From CAVTRI01 sp963737075 (lineage in GTDB: Bacteria; Actinomycetota; Acidimicrobiia; Acidimicrobiales; Palsa-688), in the NCBI GenBank assembly GCA_963737075.1, contig CAVTRI010000001.1, forward strand, positions 558,001 through 622,000: a stretch of 64,000 nt of DNA. Reading direction: 5' to 3'. Position 1 is the first letter of the stretch; each line of letters opens with the position of its first letter. The position numbers were made by a program, and so were the translations under genes. The notes below the pieces were generated by a model. It was not told where the DNA came from and did no database searches. It saw only the letters and a program-made list of their open reading frames with translations. Shown here in pieces: positions 1 through 7,569 of the stretch.

Positions 1-652
1 CGACTTCGAGCTTGGCCCGCAGGCGGCGCACGTAGACGCGCACATACTCGGTTTCGGTTTCGTATCCCGGCCCCCACACGCGCCGGAGCAGGTGCGCGTG
101 GGTGAGGAGCTTCCCCCGGTCGACCGCCAGCTCGCGCAGCAGCGCGAACTCGGTGGGAGTCAGGTGTACGGCATGCCCGTTGCGGGTCACCTGCTGGGCG
201 CCGAGGTCGATGTGGACGTTCCCGGCGACCACAACAGCCGGGGCCGGTGACGGGGACGATCCTGGACGCGTTCGCCGCAGGGTGGCGGAGATCCGGGCCA
301 GCAGCTCCTCGATGCTGAAGGGTTTCGTCATGTAGTCGTCGGCCCCCATGTTCAGCGCGGTCACCTTGTCCCTTTCGCCGCCCCGCGCCGAGACGACGAT
401 CACCCCCACCGTGGACCGCTCGCGGATGGCCCGGCAAAGCTCGAAGCCGTCGACCGCCGGCAACATCAGATCGAGCAGCACGATGTCGGGGCACTCGGTT
501 TCCAGCAGCTGCAGGGCGCGCGCGCCGTCGACGGATACCACCGTGTCGAACCCTCGCACGGCGAGGTTGGCACGGACGAGGTCGACAATGTTGGGGTCGT
601 CCTCGACGAGCAACACCCGGGTGGCCGCCGGATCGGACGGCGTCCTACTCAT
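1..652 (-). CDS. OmpR-family response regulator (3' end outside window)
   Basis: Two-component response regulator. The N-terminal receiver domain (about residues 14-125) shows the acidic pair in LLVEDDPN, the phosphoacceptor Asp in LLDLMLP and the conserved Lys in MTKPFS. A winged-helix DNA-binding domain follows (LTPTEFALLRELA ... RVWGPGYETETEYVRVYVRRLRAKLE), as in the OmpR/KdpE subfamily. The start ATG (652-650) overlaps the stop of the kinase gene upstream (ATGAGTAG), so the two are translationally coupled and this regulator is presumably phosphorylated by that kinase. The last residues lie beyond base 1. Target genes are unknown. Confidence 0.93.
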   Translation of the reverse strand, partial: MSRTPSDPAATRVLLVEDDPNIVDLVRANLAVRGFDTVVSVDGARALQLLETECPDIVLLDLMLPAVDGFELCRAIRERSTVGVIVVSARGGERDKVTALNMGADDYMTKPFSIEELLARISATLRRTRPGSSPSPAPAVVVAGNVHIDLGAQQVTRNGHAVHLTPTEFALLRELAVDRGKLLTHAHLLRRVWGPGYETETEYVRVYVRRLRAKLEV

Positions 653-3122
653 CGTCCTCGCAGGACCCGAGTTCTTCATGTTCTACGGGCAGTCGAACGA
701 GGAGGCGGGCTCCCCGGGCCGGCCGCTCCACATCGAGGCGGCCCCCGTGGGCTCCCACAATGCCCCGCGCGATGGACAGGCCGAGGCCGGCGCCCGCCGT
801 GGGAGACCGCCGACGGGACCCAGCGCCGTTGCTCACGGGCATACCAGCGCCATTGTCGGCGACCGCAACCACCACGCCTGCCGGCGGCTCGGCGCTCGCC
901 GTCACCTCGACGCGAGTGCCCGGCGGGTTGTGGCGGAAGGCGTTGTCGAACAGGTTGACGAACACTTGCTCCAGCCGGTCGTGGTCGGCCCACACCGGCG
1001 GGAGGCTGGGATGGCAGTGCAGGTCGACGAGGGCCGCGGTCGGCGGAGGGAGGCAGGCTCGGGCGGCGTCGAGGACGAGCGCCAGGTCGCACCAATCCGG
1101 TTGCAGGCGGAGGATGTTGGCTTCGATGGCGGAGAAATCGAGTAGGTCGTCGACGAGTCGCCCGAGCCGCGCCGATTCGGCGCTGATGCGGCTCAGGAAT
1201 CGATCCTGCGAATCTCCGTCCCAAATGACGTCCGGCTGCATCAGGCTCGACGCGTAGCCGCGGATGGCGGTGAGCGGCGTGCGCAACTCGTGCGACAGAC
1301 GTGACAGGAACTCTCGTTGCAAGTGCTGCGATCGCCGCAGCGTGGTCGCTTCGCGGTGCGCCCGCTCCGACTCCTCGCGCTCCAACGCCAGGCGCAGGGA
1401 GTTGGCTGCTGCCTCCACGAGCGCGGATGCATACGGCGGACCCTTGCTGTGCTGCCAGCGGGCCAGCAGCACTGCTGCGCCGCCGGGCGCAGCGAAGGGC
1501 GCCGCCGACGCCGCCCCGCCCACCTCGTCGGTGGCGATGGGCCTGGCCCGCCCGTCCTGTTGACTTGCCCCCTCGTTGAGCCCCTCGTCCTGCCCGGCGA
1601 GCCAGGAGGGCACTTCATCGTCGACCCCCGTGGCGTCCACGCGGGCTCGGCACTGCAAGGGCAGCCCATGCCGCTCGCCGCCCGGCCCAGCATCGAGTCG
1701 CGGCTGAAACAGGAGGCTCACCTCGTCGGCGTCGAGGCCCCCCCGCAACGCTTGGAGCGCCACGCCCAGGCCCTCCTTCAGCCGAGCCGGGCCGGCGAGG
1801 GTCTCCAGGACCTCACGGATCGTCTCGAGGACCCGGTTACGGTCCGTCAGCTCACCGAGCAGGCGCTCCCGTTCGATGGCGCTCGCCGCGTATCCCGCGT
1901 AGAGCATGACGAGATCGAGCTCGTCACGGGTCGGCGCCCAGGCTCCACGCCGAAACGCGCTGATCACCCCGACCACGCCGGACCCGCCGCATACGGGGAC
2001 GCACGCGGAACTCCCGGCGACGAGCATCGGCCGGGCTCGGGGGATCCCTGCCCAGCCTCTGCGGGCCGCGGAGGCGGGCACGGTCGTCTGCTCGCCTGTC
2101 GCCGCGGTGGCCCCGATCGGCCCCCCGCCAGGTCCGATCGGCAGGTCGTCCAGCGCCTGCGCGAGGGCCGGAGTACACCCGAGGGACGCCGCGCACCGGA
2201 GCCAATCTCCGTCGACCAGATGGATGCAGAGTCGCTCCGACCCGAGGGCGGCGCCCAGCGCGGAGAGAATGAGTGAGAGGCTCGACGATGGGTCTGCCGA
2301 TGCGAGCTGGTCGGACAGGCCGTGCAACCGGCTCAGCTGGCTGCGTGCGGACGCGTCGATCTCCTGGCCCGACAGCAGAGCGATCACGTCGTCGGGATGT
2401 GAGGCCGAGGGCGACACCTCAGCCACCACCCGTCCGTGCCGGAGCACCACGATCCGGTCCGCGAGGCGGAACATCTGCTCGATGTCGTGCGAAACGAGCA
2501 GGATCGTGGTGCCGTCCCTGCGCAACTTCGTGGTGAGCTCCTCGACCTGGGCCGACTCGTTGAGACCGAGTGAGGCGGTCGGCTCATCCAGGACGAGCAA
2601 CTGCGGCCGGTCCCGCATCGCCCTGGCAACAGCCACCAGCTGGCGCTGACCACCGGACAGCGTCTCGACTGGCCGCGTGGTGTCGGTGATACGGATGCCG
2701 AGATCAGCCAGCAGGGCGGCGGCCCGGGCGTGAAAGCGGGCGTCGGACAGGAGCAGACGGAGGCGTTCGCGGCCGAGCAGGAGGTTGGCAGCGACATCGA
2801 GGTTCTCGCACAGGGCCAGGTCCTGCCAGACGACGGCCACCCCGCGCCGGGCAGCCGCCCGGGGGTCGGTCGGCAGCGACTCCCCTGCGATCCAAATCTG
2901 TCCCCGGCCGGGGGCGAGGTCGCCGGCAATGCAGCGCACCAACGTCGACTTGCCGGCGCCGTTTTCGCCCGCGAGAGCCACAATCTCCCCACGGCGGACA
3001 TCAAGGTTGACGTCCTCGAGCGCCCGGATGGGCCCGAAGCTAACGCTCAGGCCGCGCACACGGAGCAACGGCTCGCGTTCAGGGCCAACGACCTCGTCGG
3101 CGGTGACCACCATGCCGCCCAT
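645..3122 (-). CDS. ABC-ATPase / GAF / sensor histidine kinase fusion protein
   Basis: A single reading frame of about 825 residues joins three modules. Residues about 15-250 form an ABC ATPase of the sugar-importer (RbsA/MglA) type: Walker A GENGAGKST, signature LSGGQRQ, Walker B LLVLDEPTAS and switch His in VSHD. Two GAF-like regions follow (about 270-420 and 430-585). A histidine kinase core closes the protein: H-box FLSRLSHELRTPLTAIRG, N-box DNAFRHNPPG, G1 ADNGAGMP and G2 GAGLGLSIARG. No membrane segment is evident, so it should be cytosolic. The frame is open further upstream, but residues before MGGMVVTADE read like non-coding sequence, so I start at 3122 (3113 is the alternative). It is coupled to the response regulator. 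Whether the ATPase serves a permease or senses and signals is unknown. Confidence 0.88.
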   Translation of the reverse strand: MGGMVVTADEVVGPEREPLLRVRGLSVSFGPIRALEDVNLDVRRGEIVALAGENGAGKSTLVRCIAGDLAPGRGQIWIAGESLPTDPRAAARRGVAVVWQDLALCENLDVAANLLLGRERLRLLLSDARFHARAAALLADLGIRITDTTRPVETLSGGQRQLVAVARAMRDRPQLLVLDEPTASLGLNESAQVEELTTKLRRDGTTILLVSHDIEQMFRLADRIVVLRHGRVVAEVSPSASHPDDVIALLSGQEIDASARSQLSRLHGLSDQLASADPSSSLSLILSALGAALGSERLCIHLVDGDWLRCAASLGCTPALAQALDDLPIGPGGGPIGATAATGEQTTVPASAARRGWAGIPRARPMLVAGSSACVPVCGGSGVVGVISAFRRGAWAPTRDELDLVMLYAGYAASAIERERLLGELTDRNRVLETIREVLETLAGPARLKEGLGVALQALRGGLDADEVSLLFQPRLDAGPGGERHGLPLQCRARVDATGVDDEVPSWLAGQDEGLNEGASQQDGRARPIATDEVGGAASAAPFAAPGGAAVLLARWQHSKGPPYASALVEAAANSLRLALEREESERAHREATTLRRSQHLQREFLSRLSHELRTPLTAIRGYASSLMQPDVIWDGDSQDRFLSRISAESARLGRLVDDLLDFSAIEANILRLQPDWCDLALVLDAARACLPPPTAALVDLHCHPSLPPVWADHDRLEQVFVNLFDNAFRHNPPGTRVEVTASAEPPAGVVVAVADNGAGMPVSNGAGSRRRSPTAGAGLGLSIARGIVGAHGGRLDVERPARGARLLVRLPVEHEELGSCEDDE

Positions 3123-3201
3123 TGTGCCGGGTTGACGGTGCACACTCAGTGCGGCGGGGCCGGTTTGACGGTACTGACGCGGATCAGGGAGACTGAAGTC
3201 C

Positions 3202-3237
3202 GTGACGACCGCCCACGCGATCGTAATCATCGTGTAG
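3202..3237 (+). CDS. Ile/Val-rich leader peptide of the BCAA operon
   Basis: An 11-codon ORF starting GTG encodes MTTAHAIVIIV and stops with TAG. Five consecutive branched-chain codons (ATC GTA ATC ATC GTG) sit at its end. AGGGAG lies 10 nt before the start. It is followed directly by a perfect 10-bp hairpin and then an intrinsic terminator just before leuB, the layout of classical ribosome-mediated attenuation. Leader peptides of this sort are known or predicted for ilv/leu genes of actinobacteria. The Ile/Val content fits an operon whose cimA product feeds isoleucine synthesis. The codons and structures are visible; the regulatory role is inferred. Confidence 0.8.
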   Translation: MTTAHAIVIIV

Positions 3238-3297
3238 CACACCGGTGCCGCCACCGGTGTGCCTTGACGACCGTCCCGCAGGGGCGGTCGTTTTGTT
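3238..3297 (+). terminator. Attenuator: pause hairpin plus intrinsic terminator upstream of leuB
   Basis: Directly after the leader stop codon, CACACCGGTG (3238-3247) pairs perfectly with CACCGGTGTG (3252-3261). The terminator stem ACGACCGTCCC (3267-3277) pairs with GGGGCGGTCGT (3281-3291, one G-T wobble) around a GCA loop and runs into TTTGTTT. The leader segment ACGACCGCCC (3205-3214) can also pair with the right arm of the terminator, so at least two exclusive folds exist. leuB starts 34 nt downstream. Confidence 0.82.
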
Positions 3298-3330
3298 TCC
3301 GCAAACGAGCAGAAAGGCCATACCCCCAAC

Positions 3331-4350
3331 GTGACTGCGCACAGGATCGCCGTGATCCCCGGCGACGGCATCGGAAGCGAGGTCGTCGGCGAGGCACTCA
3401 AGGTGGCCCGCGCCGCGGGCGCCAGCCTGGACACCACCGACTACGACCTCGGGGGGCGGCGCTACCTGACCACCGGCGAGGTCCTGCCCGACGCGGTCCT
3501 GGACGAGTTGCGTGGTTTCGACGCCATCCTTCTCGGTGCCGTTGGGACCCCCGACGTCCCTCCCGGGGTGCTGGAGCGGGGTCTGTTGCTGCGGCTTCGC
3601 TTCGAGCTGGATCTCTACGTCAACCTGCGGCCGTTCGTGGCCGCGGCCAGCGTCGGCGCCGGCGTCCCCGTCGACTTTGCGGTCGTCCGGGAGAATACCG
3701 AGGGTACCTACGCTGGCGAGGGCGGCTTCCTTCGCAAGGGCACGCCGGCCGAGGTCGCAACCCAGGGGTCGGTCAACACGCGTTTCGGCGTCGAGCGCTG
3801 CGTGAGGTTCGCCTTCGACCTGGCGCGCAGCCGCCCCAGGAGGCATCTGACGCTGGTGCACAAGACCAACGTGCTCACCTTCTCCGGGGACCTGTGGCAG
3901 CGGGTCTTCGACGATGTCGCGCCCGACTACCCCGACGTACAGATCGCCTACAGCCATGTCGACGCCGCGTGCATCCACTGCGTCGAGTCGCCACAACGCT
4001 TCGACGTGATCGTCACCGACAACCTGTTCGGTGACATCCTGACCGACCTGGCGGGAGCGGTCGCGGGCGGTATCGGGCGGGCGGCGTCGGCGAACCTCAA
4101 CCCGGCTCGGACGGGGCCCTCGATGTTCGAGCCCGTGCACGGATCGGCACCAGATATCGCCGGCACAGGCCGGGCGGATCCGACGGCAGCCATTGTTTCG
4201 GCCGCCATGATGCTGGACTTCCTGGGCAGGGCCGACCTAGCCGGGCGTATCACGAAAGCGGTCGCAGGATTCGACGCGTCGCCACCCTCGCCGGGCGACG
4301 GCCCACTGTCGACTCAACAGATCGCCGACGCCATCGCGGAAAGGGTGTGA
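3331..4350 (+). CDS. leuB: 3-isopropylmalate dehydrogenase
   Basis: NAD-dependent oxidative decarboxylation of 3-isopropylmalate (leucine pathway). The citramalate route to isoleucine uses the same enzyme on methylmalate. At 339 residues it is typical of the isocitrate/isopropylmalate dehydrogenase family: N-terminal IAVIPGDGIGSEV, RENTEGTYAGEGG, the metal-site region DNLFGDILTDLAG and the NAD-site region EPVHGSAPDIAGTG. The start is GTG at 3331, downstream of the attenuator. ilvE begins 3 nt after the stop, so the genes form one operon. Homoisocitrate and tartrate dehydrogenases belong to the same family, but the neighbours favour LeuB. Confidence 0.93.
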   Translation: MTAHRIAVIPGDGIGSEVVGEALKVARAAGASLDTTDYDLGGRRYLTTGEVLPDAVLDELRGFDAILLGAVGTPDVPPGVLERGLLLRLRFELDLYVNLRPFVAAASVGAGVPVDFAVVRENTEGTYAGEGGFLRKGTPAEVATQGSVNTRFGVERCVRFAFDLARSRPRRHLTLVHKTNVLTFSGDLWQRVFDDVAPDYPDVQIAYSHVDAACIHCVESPQRFDVIVTDNLFGDILTDLAGAVAGGIGRAASANLNPARTGPSMFEPVHGSAPDIAGTGRADPTAAIVSAAMMLDFLGRADLAGRITKAVAGFDASPPSPGDGPLSTQQIADAIAERV

Positions 4351-4353
4351 TCA

Positions 4354-5277
4354 ATGCCGATTACCAAAACCGAGAAGATCTGGATGGACGGCGAGCTCGT
4401 CGACTGGGACGACGCCCGTATCCACATCCTCACGCACACGCTGCACTACGGCTGCGGGGTGTTCGAAGGGATCCGTGCCTACCCAACCAGGTCGGGCCCG
4501 GGGGTGTTCCGTCTGACGGACCACATCCAGCGGCTGGCCGACTCGGCGAAAATTTTCATGATCGACATGCCGTTCAGCGTCGAGGAGCTGGTGGACGCGA
4601 CCAAGCAAACGGTGCGGGTGAACGGCCTCGAGCAGTGCTACATCCGCCCCATCGTGTACCTCGGGTACGGCGAGATGGGGCTCAACCCGCTCCCGTCCCC
4701 AGTCAATGTGGCCATCGCAGTCTGGCCCTGGGGCGCCTACCTCGGTGAAGAGGGCATCGCCCGCGGGGTGAGGATGAAGATCAGCTCGTGGGTCCGCCAC
4801 GACCCCAACGCCATGCCTCCAGCGGCGAAGGGCACCGGCATGTACATCAACTCGTCGATGGCCAAGGTCGAGGCACTGAAGGGCGGATATGACGAAGCCA
4901 TCCTGCTCTCGCCCCAGGGCTACGTGAGCGAGTGCACGGGCGAAAATCTCTTCGTCGTGCGCCGCGGGAGGATCGTGACCCCGCCGCTGAGCGCCGGGGC
5001 ACTGGAGGGCATCACTCAGAACTCGGTGATGACGATGGCCCGCGACCTCGGGTTGGACGTCAACGTGGCGCACATCCTGCGGTCGGACCTGTACACCGCA
5101 GACGAGGCGTTTCTCACCGGAACGGCGGCAGAGGTGGTGCCGATCCAGTCCGTGGACGACCGCCCCGTCGGCGACGGGACGCCCGGTCCCATCACCCGTC
5201 AGATGCAGGAGCTGTACAGCCAGGCCGTTCGCGGGGAGCTCGACCGTTACAAGGATTGGGTTGAACATGTCCACTGA
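4354..5277 (+). CDS. ilvE: Branched-chain amino acid aminotransferase
   Basis: PLP-dependent class IV aminotransferase that transfers the amino group of glutamate onto the branched-chain keto acids, the last step of Ile, Leu and Val synthesis. The 307-residue protein shows HYGCGVFEGIRAY near residue 31, the expected Schiff-base lysine K159 in PPAAKGTGMY, and SECTGENLFVV and GALEGITQNSV in the cofactor site. The start ATG follows leuB by 3 nt. Its last 11 nt overlap the start of cimA, consistent with translational coupling. Confidence 0.95.
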   Translation: MPITKTEKIWMDGELVDWDDARIHILTHTLHYGCGVFEGIRAYPTRSGPGVFRLTDHIQRLADSAKIFMIDMPFSVEELVDATKQTVRVNGLEQCYIRPIVYLGYGEMGLNPLPSPVNVAIAVWPWGAYLGEEGIARGVRMKISSWVRHDPNAMPPAAKGTGMYINSSMAKVEALKGGYDEAILLSPQGYVSECTGENLFVVRRGRIVTPPLSAGALEGITQNSVMTMARDLGLDVNVAHILRSDLYTADEAFLTGTAAEVVPIQSVDDRPVGDGTPGPITRQMQELYSQAVRGELDRYKDWVEHVH

Positions 5278-6895
5278 CCATGAGCACGCCCATCTCCCCC
5301 CGGAGTTGCCCGACGCGGTCGATATCTACGACACGACGCTGCGCGACGGCAGCCAGCAGGAAGGCCTTTCTCTGACCGTCGACGACAAGCTGCGGGTGGC
5401 GCAGCAGCTCGACCTGCTCGGCGTGCAGTTCATCGAAGGCGGATGGCCGGGCGCCAACCCGAAGGACGCCGAGTTCTTCCGGCGGGCAGCGGCCGGCGAG
5501 CTCCAACTGGAGCGGGCGACGCTGGTCGCATTCGGCTCGACCCGCAAGGCCAACGGCCGGGCCGACACCGACCCCGTGCTGGCCGACTTGCTCGCGGCCG
5601 GCACCCCCGCGGTCTGCCTGGTCGCCAAGTCCGCCGAGTGGCACGTGACCGAGACGCTGCGGACCACCCTGACCGAGGGGATCGACATGGTCGCCGACTC
5701 CGTCGCCTGGCTTGCGAGCCAGGGACGGCGGGTCTTTCTCGACGCCGAGCATTTTTTCGACGGGTACCGCGATAACCCGCGCTTCAGCTTCGACGTGCTG
5801 CGCGCCGCGCAGGACGCCGGTGCCGAGGTCCTGGTGCTCTGCGACACCAATGGCGGCACGCTTCCGTCCGAGGTGGAGCGAGTCATCGGCAGCCTTCGGG
5901 ACCGGCTCGACCTGCCGCTCGGGTGCCACTTCCACAATGACGCCGGCTGCGCCGTGGCCAACTCGCTCGTGGCGGTACGCCAAGGCGTCACGCAGGTCCA
6001 GGGCTGCATCAACGGCTACGGCGAGCGCACTGGCAACGCCGACCTCAGCGCAGTCGTCCCCAACTTGACGCTCAAAATGGGTGTGCGCACTATCGGCGCC
6101 GACGAGCTCGCACGGCTGGCGCCCGTGGCACACCACATCGCCGAGGTGGTCAACATCGCCCCCGATCCGCACCAGCCTTTCGTCGGGGTATCGGCGTTCG
6201 CTCACAAAGCCGGGCTGCACACCAGCGCCATCGCCCGCTCGCGCGGCGCCTACGAACACGTGGCGCCCGACGCCGTCGGCAACGCCACCCGCTTCGTGGT
6301 GAGCGAGATGGCGGGGCGGTCGACTGTCGCCCTCAAGGCCGAGCAGCTCGGGCTCCACCTAGACGACCAGGCGCTGGCCGACATCGTCGAGCGGCTGAAG
6401 GACCTCGAGCACCGCGGCTACCACTTCGAGGTGGCCGACGGCTCGCTGGAGCTGTTGATGCGCGCCGCCACCGGCTGGAAGCAGCATTGGTTCCGGCTCG
6501 AGTCCCACCGGGTGATCACCGAACTGCGCGAGGACGGGACGTTCGTGACCGAAGCCACGATCAAGGTGCACGTGGGGGACCAGCGGGTGCTGGCGACCGC
6601 CGAGGGCAACGGGCCCGTCAACGCCCTCGACGGCGCGCTCCGCCAGGCGATCGGCCCCATCTATCCGCAGCTTCGTCACGTGCACCTGACCGACTTCAAG
6701 GTCCGGGTGCTCGATACCAGCCGCGGGACGGGAGCTGTCACACGGGTGCTCATCGATACCACCGACGGCGAGCGCACCTGGACGACCATCGGGGTGTCGG
6801 AGAACGTGATCGAGGCGTCCTGGGAGGCCCTGTCCGACTCGATCGTGCTCGGGTTGCTCCACACCGGCGCTGCCGGCCAGACTGCCGACCCGTGA
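5267..6895 (+). CDS. cimA: (R)-citramalate synthase
   Basis: Condenses pyruvate with acetyl-CoA to citramalate, the first step of the threonine-independent isoleucine pathway. The HMGL-like TIM barrel (about residues 15-290) begins with VDIYDTTLRDGSQQEG and contains the metal ligands in LGCHFHNDAGCAVAN and the motif GCINGYGERTGN. The C-terminal LeuA-type dimerisation/allosteric domain (about 400-530) probably gives feedback control by isoleucine. The 543-residue length and the GYGERTGNADL region fit the CimA group rather than LeuA. ATG at 5267 lies inside the end of ilvE; an in-frame TTG at 5261 is the alternative. Confidence 0.92.
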   Translation: MSTDHEHAHLPPELPDAVDIYDTTLRDGSQQEGLSLTVDDKLRVAQQLDLLGVQFIEGGWPGANPKDAEFFRRAAAGELQLERATLVAFGSTRKANGRADTDPVLADLLAAGTPAVCLVAKSAEWHVTETLRTTLTEGIDMVADSVAWLASQGRRVFLDAEHFFDGYRDNPRFSFDVLRAAQDAGAEVLVLCDTNGGTLPSEVERVIGSLRDRLDLPLGCHFHNDAGCAVANSLVAVRQGVTQVQGCINGYGERTGNADLSAVVPNLTLKMGVRTIGADELARLAPVAHHIAEVVNIAPDPHQPFVGVSAFAHKAGLHTSAIARSRGAYEHVAPDAVGNATRFVVSEMAGRSTVALKAEQLGLHLDDQALADIVERLKDLEHRGYHFEVADGSLELLMRAATGWKQHWFRLESHRVITELREDGTFVTEATIKVHVGDQRVLATAEGNGPVNALDGALRQAIGPIYPQLRHVHLTDFKVRVLDTSRGTGAVTRVLIDTTDGERTWTTIGVSENVIEASWEALSDSIVLGLLHTGAAGQTADP

Positions 6896-6926
6896 CCCGG
6901 CCGCGCTCTGCAATCTTGGCGGGCGC

Positions 6927-7442
6927 GTGACACAGCCCGTCTTTGTCCCTATCCAGGCCACGGACCGAGTCCGCCCCTCGGAGCGACTCGAGGTTCCGAC
7001 CGCCTGGTGGCAGGACCGTCCCGCTGACCTCGTCGAGCTCACGGCCCCCACCGGTCCTCGGTTCGGTGTCACCGGGCCCGACTCCGGCTACGGTCTCAAG
7101 CTCGCCAAGCGGTTCGTCGACCGTCTTCAACTCGCCGCCGGGGAGTCCTCGCACGATGCTGTCAGCGGCTGCTTCGCGTGCGGCTCCCGGCGGGCGGCGA
7201 CGTTCGGCCGGGCACCGGTCAGCACCGATATGGAGTGGGCCTACGCGTTGTGGGGTTATCTCGGCGGCGCACCCGACGACCTGGTCCAGCACCGGGTTGC
7301 GCTGTTCCGTGGGGCGTCCCACGACACCTGGCACCAGCGTCAGATCGTCGACGCCGTGCGTGAGCCCGCCCTGCGTCTGACGCCGGCGCATGTGCGGGAG
7401 CGGCTCAAGCAGTGGCGGGAGCTCATCGACCCCCAAGCCTGA
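6927..7442 (+). CDS. Conserved hypothetical protein
   Basis: A 171-residue soluble protein starting GTG, 31 nt after cimA on the same strand and possibly in its transcript. I do not assign a function. Visible features are a central CFACGSRRA with two Cys spaced like a metal or redox site, a Trp/Tyr-rich stretch (MEWAYALWGYLGG) and a C-terminal segment rich in His and Arg (SHDTWHQRQIV). Codon use is strongly GC3-biased like its neighbours, which supports real coding. No signal peptide or membrane helix is seen. Confidence 0.7.
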   Translation: MTQPVFVPIQATDRVRPSERLEVPTAWWQDRPADLVELTAPTGPRFGVTGPDSGYGLKLAKRFVDRLQLAAGESSHDAVSGCFACGSRRAATFGRAPVSTDMEWAYALWGYLGGAPDDLVQHRVALFRGASHDTWHQRQIVDAVREPALRLTPAHVRERLKQWRELIDPQA

Positions 7443-7569
7443 AGCGTCGACTTGGTGCCCAAGCAGCAAAGGTGGGCCTGCTTGTCGGTGTCCAAATAGC
7501 CCGCGGTGAGACCCGAATGACGAAGCGAATAGCAGGCCAACCTTTCCGGAGGGGACACCAGGTGGCAGC

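Noticed and set aside
3132..3193. TTGACG boxes (3132 and 3165) as promoter of the leader peptide.
   Set aside because: No acceptable -10 box lies 16-18 bp downstream of either.
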